Source: Bordetella parapertussis
GTDB lineage: Bacteria; Pseudomonadota; Gammaproteobacteria; Burkholderiales; Burkholderiaceae_B
Assembly: GCA_943331855.1 (NCBI GenBank)
Contig: CALQNE010000031.1
Coordinates: 1 to 19,093 of the forward strand
DNA length: 19,093 nucleotides
Direction: 5' to 3'
Made by a program: the position numbers and the translations under genes
The notes under the pieces: generated by a model
Told to the model about the DNA's origin: nothing
The model's input: the letters and a program-made list of their open reading frames with translations, nothing else
Databases searched by the model: none
Shown: positions 14,316 to 19,093 of the stretch, in pieces
Layout of the letters: each line of letters starts with the position of its first letter
Numbering within the stretch: position 1 is the first letter of the stretch

Positions 14316-15364
14316 TACTCGATTATTAGACGCATTTCTTGCGCCTCACCAATCTTGCCAATTACCGCTGCATCGTTGAAGCCATGTCGCTTAAAAGTCG
14401 CCAAAACATCTGAAACAGTATCGGGCGAGCAAGACACTAATAAGCCACCGCTTGTTTGCGGATCAGACAATAAGGTTTGGCAATCTGCGGGCAAGTTTGC
14501 ATTGAGCTTGATCTCTTTGCCATAGCCCTCCCAATTGCGAGCAGAAGCCCCCGTCACCATGCCTGCTTTGATAAAAGCCGACACGTTTGGCAGCAAAGGC
14601 ACAGCCGCCCAATTAATATGCGCGGTTAAGTTTGCACCGCGTGCAAGCTCAAGCATATGGCCGGCCAAACCAAACCCTGTAACGTCGGTCAACGCATGCA
14701 CACCAGGTAACTCAGCCAACTCAGGCCCTGGCGTATTTAGTTTGGTTGCGTTCGATAGCATTGATTCATAACCACTTGCATCAAGCGCTTCTTTTTTAAG
14801 TGCTGCCGACAAAATTCCAACACCAATCGGCTTGCCTAACACCAGGACATCACCCTTACGCGCACCGTCATTGCGCTTGACACGATCAGGATGAATCAAG
14901 CCCAACACCACCAACCCGTAAATAGGCTCGACAGAATCAATGGTGTGACCTCCCGCAATCGGGATACCGGCCGTATTGCATACCGAAGCGCCACCCGCCA
15001 GAATTTTACCGATCGTGTCTGTAGATAAAACATTAATTGGCATACCGACTAAGGCGAGCGCCAAAATTGGTTTTCCACCCATGGCGTATACATCGCTAAT
15101 TGCATTTGTCGCAGCGATGCGACCAAAGTCATACGGGTCGTCAACGATGGGCATAAAAAAATCAGTCGTCGCAATCAAGGCTTGCTGATCATTAATTTTA
15201 TAAACGGCCGCATCATCCGCAGTTGCAATCCCAACCATTAATTCCTTTGGAATCGGCATCTGTAACGTGCCTTTCAAAATCTCGGACAACACCGCTGGTG
15301 CAATTTTGCAGCCACAGCCCCCACCATGAGAAAGCGAGGTCAGACGGGGTTCGGTTGCGGTCAT
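14315..15364 (-). CDS. senC: Selenophosphate synthetase, SelD-type, of the selenoneine pathway (SenC)
   Basis: 349 residues from the ATG at 15364. The N-terminal GGGCGCKIAP contains Cys17 and Lys20, at the same positions as the catalytic residues of E. coli SelD. Other family marks are the AIATTDFF-like segment with its Asp, FGRIAATNAISDVYAMGG, AGGHTIDS, LTDVTGFGLAGH and SDPQTSGGLL. It makes selenophosphate from selenide and ATP in the cytoplasm. It follows senB by 19 bp and is translationally coupled to the ABC fusion, so I name it SenC, the dedicated selenophosphate source for selenoneine. It could also serve selenocysteine or selenouridine synthesis, but no selA, selB or selU is in the window. 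A TTG 18 bases upstream is not the start, because the ribosome-binding site lies after it. Confidence 0.92.
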   Translation of the reverse strand: MTATEPRLTSLSHGGGCGCKIAPAVLSEILKGTLQMPIPKELMVGIATADDAAVYKINDQQALIATTDFFMPIVDDPYDFGRIAATNAISDVYAMGGKPILALALVGMPINVLSTDTIGKILAGGASVCNTAGIPIAGGHTIDSVEPIYGLVVLGLIHPDRVKRNDGARKGDVLVLGKPIGVGILSAALKKEALDASGYESMLSNATKLNTPGPELAELPGVHALTDVTGFGLAGHMLELARGANLTAHINWAAVPLLPNVSAFIKAGMVTGASARNWEGYGKEIKLNANLPADCQTLLSDPQTSGGLLVSCSPDTVSDVLATFKRHGFNDAAVIGKIGEAQEMRLIIE

Positions 15365-15369
15365 GAAGG

Positions 15370-15376
15370 TTCCTTT
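15370..15376 (-). promoter_or_regulatory. Ribosome-binding site fixing the senC start
   Basis: AAAGGAA on the minus strand, about six bases before the ATG at 15364 and between it and an in-frame TTG at 15382. It lies in the 19-bp gap after the senB stop. Confidence 0.75.
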
Positions 15377-15383
15377 AGTCAAT

Positions 15384-16358
15384 TCAAAGCATGCTTTGCA
15401 CGATTGTAATCAATCCGCTGCGCTCGCGAGCCAATTCAAACAACGGGGCGCGCTGAGCACACTGTGCTTGCAACTTGGCCACGAAAGCGGGTTCTTGTCT
15501 CAATCGCAGCAACATGGCTGCCAACGCCTGCGCATCACCCACCGGAAACAACCCCGCATAATCCTCGCCCAACATCCCAATATTGCCTGCAATTCGCGAA
15601 GCAATAACGGGGACGCCGCTGCAAATGGCCTCCATGATCACATGGGCACCCCCCTCCATCACACTTGAATGGACCAGCACGTGTGCGCGTTGAATATCGC
15701 GACGTGTTTGGGCATGACTGCGCGCCCCTAAAAACTGATACTGCGGAAAGAGAGCTGCGGTTTCATGGGCCTGCTGCGCTAAAGCCAGATCATGCTCGCC
15801 ACCAATGTGGCGCAATTCAATATCGCGATGACTCGCCAGTAAGGCCGCCGCCTGAAAAAAGGTCTCGGGGGATTTTTCAGTGCGCAAATGGCCCACCATG
15901 ACTGCGCGCAAACGACGTGTTGTTTTTGGCAAGGTGACTCGCGTGGTCGTCGACTGAAACAACACCTGCGCTTTCGCACGCAGCCTGGGCGGCAATGCAT
16001 CCAAGCCAGCCGATTGCAATACGATAAGCTTACCCGCCCAAACCAGCGACTGCTGCGCCTGGGCATCTTGTTGGATATCGCGATAGAGGTCTGTGCCCGT
16101 TAACACCACGATCAACCCTTTAGCGCCACGTGCGGCATACCATGCCGCAATCGAAGCGTAACTGCGCCTTGCATGCAGAGCGATTAATACGTCGTCAGCC
16201 TGCCCACCATCCCAATCTTGTACGATTCGCACCTGGCAGACCGCTGACAGCAGCTTGGCATAGCGCTTTGCTGTTTGCCAATTGCCGTTATTGGCGCTCG
16301 CCAGCGCCGGACTTACAATGACAACATTCGGCAGTCGAGGTTGAGTGGCTATAAACAT
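15384..16358 (-). CDS. senB: Selenosugar synthase SenB (GT4-like glycosyltransferase, TIGR04348 family)
   Basis: 324 residues. The N-terminal IVSPALASANNGNWQTAKRY (residues 14-33) is characteristic of this group, long annotated only as a putative glycosyltransferase. HARRSYASI and VLTGTDLYRDI follow. The C-terminal nucleotide-sugar part has MEGGAHVIMEAI (234-245), with the Glu-X7-Glu spacing of GT4 enzymes (Glu235, Glu243), and SGVPVIASRIAGNIGMLGEDY. In Variovorax paradoxus SenB uses selenophosphate and a UDP-sugar to form a selenosugar, the first C-Se bond of selenoneine synthesis. It is cytoplasmic, with no signal peptide or membrane segment. The ATG at 16358 lacks a clear ribosome-binding site and lies 18 bp from the divergent senA start. 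The assignment rests on motifs plus the senA and senC neighbours. Confidence 0.92.
   Translation of the reverse strand: MFIATQPRLPNVVIVSPALASANNGNWQTAKRYAKLLSAVCQVRIVQDWDGGQADDVLIALHARRSYASIAAWYAARGAKGLIVVLTGTDLYRDIQQDAQAQQSLVWAGKLIVLQSAGLDALPPRLRAKAQVLFQSTTTRVTLPKTTRRLRAVMVGHLRTEKSPETFFQAAALLASHRDIELRHIGGEHDLALAQQAHETAALFPQYQFLGARSHAQTRRDIQRAHVLVHSSVMEGGAHVIMEAICSGVPVIASRIAGNIGMLGEDYAGLFPVGDAQALAAMLLRLRQEPAFVAKLQAQCAQRAPLFELARERSGLITIVQSML
16350..16355 (+). promoter_or_regulatory. Possible -10 element of senA
   Basis: TATAAA (5 of 6 to TATAAT) directly adjoins the senB initiation codon. It would give a senA leader of about 15 bases containing AAAGGG (16359-16364). No convincing -35 is seen at 17-18 bp spacing. 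With only 18 bp between the divergent start codons, promoters must overlap the opposing gene. Confidence 0.25.
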
Positions 16359-16376
16359 AAAGGGTAACTAAGCGTC

Positions 16377-17564
16377 ATGCGTCAGGCTGGAAACAAAGAG
16401 CTTACTACGGCACTAAAAGAGATCCGCGCACATACGCTTAACTCTTTTCAAGCGTATCAAGCCGCCAATCAGCTGCAGCCCCCCTATGCACCAGAATTTA
16501 ATCCGCCGCTTTGGGAGCTTGGCCATATCGCCTGGTTTCAAGAATACTGGATCGGACGCAATGCGCAACGTGCGCTTGGCCTGAATGCCTCATTCAGTCA
16601 GCTTCAGACCCGGCCTCTGCTAAGCAATGCAGATCAATGGTACGACAGCGCTAAAGTACAACACGCCATGCGTTGGGATCAAGGGCTACCAGCAGTCAAT
16701 CTATGCCTACGCTATGCTGAACAAACCCTTGAACAGACTCTCGAACTATTACACAGAGAGAGCAAAGATTCTCTGGCACTCTATTTTTATTGGCTTGTTT
16801 TACAACACGAAGCCATGCATCTTGAGGCGAGCAGCTATATGGCTCAAGCGCTGTCGATCCCGTTTCATACACCTTGGGTTCAAGCAAATGATGTTGCCGC
16901 CACTGCAAAACCCCCTTGCGCAGTAGGGTCAACGCCTCACAAAAATTCAATGCAGCTTGATTCATCTTCGTCGACTTTTCACGTACCTGCACAAACTTGG
17001 ACACTTGGGTCTTCGTCAAACGAGTTTTGTTTTGACAACGAACGCGTCGCACGCAGCGTCACCATGCAGGACTTTGAAATTGCATCACAGCCGGTTTGTT
17101 GGGCGCAATATATGCGCTTTGTGATGGCGACAGGGCATCGTTTGCCGCCGTACGTTCGTCAAACCGCATCAAATTTTGAAACTCAGCGCTTTGGCACCTG
17201 GGCCCCAATGAATATGCAGGCCTGCGCCGTTCATCTTTCGTGGGATGATGCACAAGCGTATTGCCGCTGGGCTAACTGTCGCTTACCGACTGAAGCTGAG
17301 TGGGATTGTGCCGCCCGTACTGTAAAAAACTTTGCTTGGGGAGAAGTGTGGGAATGGACTCAAGATAGCTTTGAGCCTTTCGATGGCTTTGCGATACACC
17401 CCTACGCTGAGTATTCGGCCCCTTGGTTTGGTTCACATAAAGTATTGCGTGGCGCCGCCCGAGTCACGCACCAAGTTTTACGTCATGTTCAATACCGAAA
17501 CTTCTTTACGCCAGCGCGTCGCGACATCTACGCGGGTTTCCGAACCTGCGCGGGTCAATATTAA
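16377..17564 (+). CDS. senA: Selenoneine synthase SenA (EgtB-related non-heme iron enzyme)
   Basis: 395 residues with the EgtB layout. The N-terminal DinB-like helical domain carries the iron-binding histidines His50 (WELGHIAWFQE), His144 and His148 (HEAMHLE), matching the three-His site of EgtB. The C-terminal FGE-sulfatase/C-type-lectin-like domain from about 205 has CFDNE, CRLPTEAEWD, VWEWTQDSFEPFDGF (WEWT at 325-328), YRNFF and YAGFRTC. In the known pathway SenA uses O2 to couple the SenB selenosugar to hercynine and yields selenoneine. EgtB, which uses gamma-glutamylcysteine or cysteine for ergothioneine, is the alternative. Presence beside SenB and a SelD homologue, with no egtC or egtD nearby, favours SenA. 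It is divergent from senB; the ribosome-binding site is weak (AAAGGG, 12 bases before the ATG). Confidence 0.9.
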   Translation: MRQAGNKELTTALKEIRAHTLNSFQAYQAANQLQPPYAPEFNPPLWELGHIAWFQEYWIGRNAQRALGLNASFSQLQTRPLLSNADQWYDSAKVQHAMRWDQGLPAVNLCLRYAEQTLEQTLELLHRESKDSLALYFYWLVLQHEAMHLEASSYMAQALSIPFHTPWVQANDVAATAKPPCAVGSTPHKNSMQLDSSSSTFHVPAQTWTLGSSSNEFCFDNERVARSVTMQDFEIASQPVCWAQYMRFVMATGHRLPPYVRQTASNFETQRFGTWAPMNMQACAVHLSWDDAQAYCRWANCRLPTEAEWDCAARTVKNFAWGEVWEWTQDSFEPFDGFAIHPYAEYSAPWFGSHKVLRGAARVTHQVLRHVQYRNFFTPARRDIYAGFRTCAGQY

Positions 17565-17685
17565 GATAGGGCAATAGAAGTCAGTCATTTAACCAGCTCT
17601 TCTCTAAGGATCTTAATCAGGCTTGGTGCTGCTAGTCGACATGCTTAGCGCCAAACTTCGACGCGTACTGGCTTAAGTATCTACG

Positions 17686-18669
17686 CTAATTTGCCATCGG
17701 CCCCATCGCGTTCACCACCTCGCCCCAACGCGCAATTTCACTGTTCAAAAAGGTGTTTGCTTCGACCAGCGTCATGGGTGCAGGATCGCCACCGATTGCA
17801 GCAAACTTGGCTTTAACTTCAGCGGTATTTAGTGCTTTAACAAACTCCGCATTCAGTCGCACAATCAACTCTTGCGGTACTTTTTTTGAAATAAACATCG
17901 CAAACCAAGAAGTAACCTGATAGTTGTCAAGACCCGCTTCTTGCATGGTTGGGATCTCGGGCGCCGCTGAGGCGCGCGTTGCTGTCGTCACCGCTAGAGC
18001 ACGCAGCGTACCCGATCGCACATGTGGTAGCGCAGAAGGCGCGTTATCGAACATCACTTGCACGTGCCCGCCAACCAAATCAGCCAGTGCCGGAATACTC
18101 CCTTTATACGGAATATGTGTCATCTTCACACCAGCGATATTATTAAATAACTCGCCTGACAAGTGAATCGATGAGCCTGAGCCAGACGAAGCAAAACTCA
18201 ACTTACCAGGATGTGCTTTAGCGTAGGCGATCAGCTCTTTGACATTTTGCACAGGCACGGTCGGGTTCACTACCAAAATATTGGGTACCGTTGCCGTCAA
18301 CGTGAGCATCGAAAAATCTTGCGCTAAATTAAAACTGAGATTTTTAGCGAGCGTCACATTCACCGCATTATTCACGCCGCCCGCTGCAATCGTGTAGCCA
18401 TCGGCGGGCGCACGTAGTACGGCCTCTAGATTCAGGCTGCCACCAGCACCTGGGCGATTTTCAACCACGACGGGCTGTCCCACTTGAGCGCTAAGGACTT
18501 GACCCAAAGTACGTGCAATGGTGTCGGCAGAACCGCCCGGGGCAAAGCCAACGATGATGTGGATGGGTTTGGTGGGATAGGTTTGTGCACAAACTGAAAC
18601 CGCAGAGAAGCCAATCGCCAAAAGCAATATTTTGATCAATGATTGAGCGCGCTTGAATCGTAAGTCCAT
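17686..18669 (-). CDS. Bug/TctC-family periplasmic solute receptor
   Basis: 327 residues. A signal peptide ends near residue 28 (VCA, then QTYPTKPI, the classic Bug mature start). Family motifs follow: VGFAPGGSADTIAR, VENRPGAGG, ADGYTIA, FASSGSGSSIHLSGELF and HIPYKGSIPAL, which form the two ligand loops around a bound carboxylate. A good ribosome-binding site (AAGGGAG) precedes the ATG. It clearly differs in sequence from the other Bug protein at 3257-4228, so it is not a local duplication. No TctA/TctB permease genes are present. It lies 59 bp downstream of the HIT gene on the same strand and may be its own unit. The ligand is unknown. Confidence 0.92.
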   Translation of the reverse strand: MDLRFKRAQSLIKILLLAIGFSAVSVCAQTYPTKPIHIIVGFAPGGSADTIARTLGQVLSAQVGQPVVVENRPGAGGSLNLEAVLRAPADGYTIAAGGVNNAVNVTLAKNLSFNLAQDFSMLTLTATVPNILVVNPTVPVQNVKELIAYAKAHPGKLSFASSGSGSSIHLSGELFNNIAGVKMTHIPYKGSIPALADLVGGHVQVMFDNAPSALPHVRSGTLRALAVTTATRASAAPEIPTMQEAGLDNYQVTSWFAMFISKKVPQELIVRLNAEFVKALNTAEVKAKFAAIGGDPAPMTLVEANTFLNSEIARWGEVVNAMGPMAN

Positions 18670-18728
18670 TTTTTGTCTCCCTTGTCAGCAAACTGTAACG
18701 CATCTTTGCGACCCAAGACTCTACTCAA

Positions 18729-19093
18729 TCAATCTTTGCCGGTGTAGCGACCTTTCCAGGGGATCACATGACGCACCCCGCCCTTTGGAAACTCGGTATC
18801 GCCCAAGCGCCGTGGGATCAGATGCACGTGGCAGTGCCACACCGACTGCCCGGCGATTTCGCCACAATTCATGCCGATGTTGTAGCCGCCGATGGTTGGA
18901 TCGAGCGCATCAATTATCTTTTTTTGCGAATGAATCAAAGCATGAATGGCAGCGACCTCAGCCTCGGTTAAACCAAAATAATCAATGGTGTGTCGTTTTG
19001 GAATAAACAAGGTATGAAAAGGCGTGACCGGATACGCATCGCGTGTTGCGTAGGCGAGTTCATTTTCTTCAACGATACGTGCGCGATCGGTAA
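18729..19093 (-). CDS. HIT-family protein (histidine triad nucleotide hydrolase/transferase), 5' truncated by window edge
   Basis: 121 residues are visible and the frame remains open to the window edge, so the N terminus is missing. The visible part begins near DRARIVEENELAYATRDAYP, then VTPFHTLFIPKRH, GGYNIGMNCGEIAGQS and the histidine triad HCHVHLIPR, ending shortly after. HIT proteins hydrolyse nucleotide phosphoramidates, dinucleoside polyphosphates or similar compounds. The C-terminal layout (triad followed by GGVRHVIPWKGRY) resembles the Hint/diadenosine-hydrolase-like bacterial group. It is encoded upstream of the Bug receptor on the same strand, with no obvious functional link. Confidence 0.92.
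   Translation of the reverse strand, partial: TDRARIVEENELAYATRDAYPVTPFHTLFIPKRHTIDYFGLTEAEVAAIHALIHSQKKIIDALDPTIGGYNIGMNCGEIAGQSVWHCHVHLIPRRLGDTEFPKGGVRHVIPWKGRYTGKD

Noticed and set aside
16377..17564. Annotation of senA as ergothioneine EgtB
   Set aside because: The fold and iron site are shared, but EgtB loci usually carry egtD and often egtC. Here the neighbours are a selenosugar-synthase-type gene and a selenophosphate synthetase, so SenA fits better.
17622..17655. Inverted repeat TTGGTGCT/AGCGCCAA between senA and the second Bug gene
   Set aside because: It is an 8-bp stem with a G-T pair and a 16-base loop, with no T run on either side. It is not a convincing terminator. Otherwise the 121-bp gap holds nothing I can identify.

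Overview
The window looks like a chromosome segment of a betaproteobacterium, probably Burkholderiales (Alcaligenaceae- or Comamonadaceae-like), with roughly 50 % GC by eye. The evidence is two Bug/TctC-type solute receptors without permeases, FeoA/FeoB with an ADP-heptose-type glycosyltransferase, and the character of the selenium genes. Genes are tightly packed with many start/stop overlaps. I see no insertion sequence, CRISPR array, rRNA or prophage.

Layout. (1) 1-2862, plus strand: the C-terminal part of a hybrid sensor kinase (ATPase end, two receiver domains, HPt domain) abuts a receiver-plus-class III nucleotidyl cyclase, a phosphorelay-to-cyclic-nucleotide pair. (2) 2863-3256: an intergenic region with tRNA-Arg(ACG) on the minus strand, its own terminator and a probable extended -10 promoter. 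(3) 3257-6784, minus strand: an operon of a ThDP-dependent decarboxylase/synthase-like enzyme, an SDR dehydrogenase and a Bug receptor. It is divergent from an FMN-dependent 2-hydroxyacid dehydrogenase (6917-8107), with an inverted-repeat operator candidate in the 132-bp gap. Together these resemble a 2-hydroxyacid utilisation module. (4) 8119-11202, minus strand: feoA-feoB and a translationally coupled GT9 glycosyltransferase, with a Fur-box-like palindrome upstream. (5) 11341-12768, plus strand: a CaiB/BaiF-type CoA-transferase.

(6) 12762-17564 is the most interesting part: a selenoneine biosynthesis locus. senB (selenosugar synthase, GT4-like) and senC (SelD-type selenophosphate synthetase) lie on the minus strand. 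senA (EgtB-like selenoneine synthase) diverges from senB with only 18 bp between start codons. Downstream of senC, sharing one base with it (TAATG), is a substrate-binding/permease fusion of the OpuBC/EgtU (betaine, ergothioneine) type. It has no adjacent ATPase. I propose it as a transporter for selenoneine, ergothioneine or hercynine. No egtD (hercynine synthase) is in the window.

(7) 17686-19093, minus strand: a second Bug receptor and, running off the right edge, a HIT-family nucleotide hydrolase. In the selenoneine pathway as known from Variovorax, SenC makes selenophosphate, SenB transfers selenium onto a sugar from a UDP-sugar, and SenA couples the selenosugar to hercynine oxidatively. 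The transporter role is my inference.
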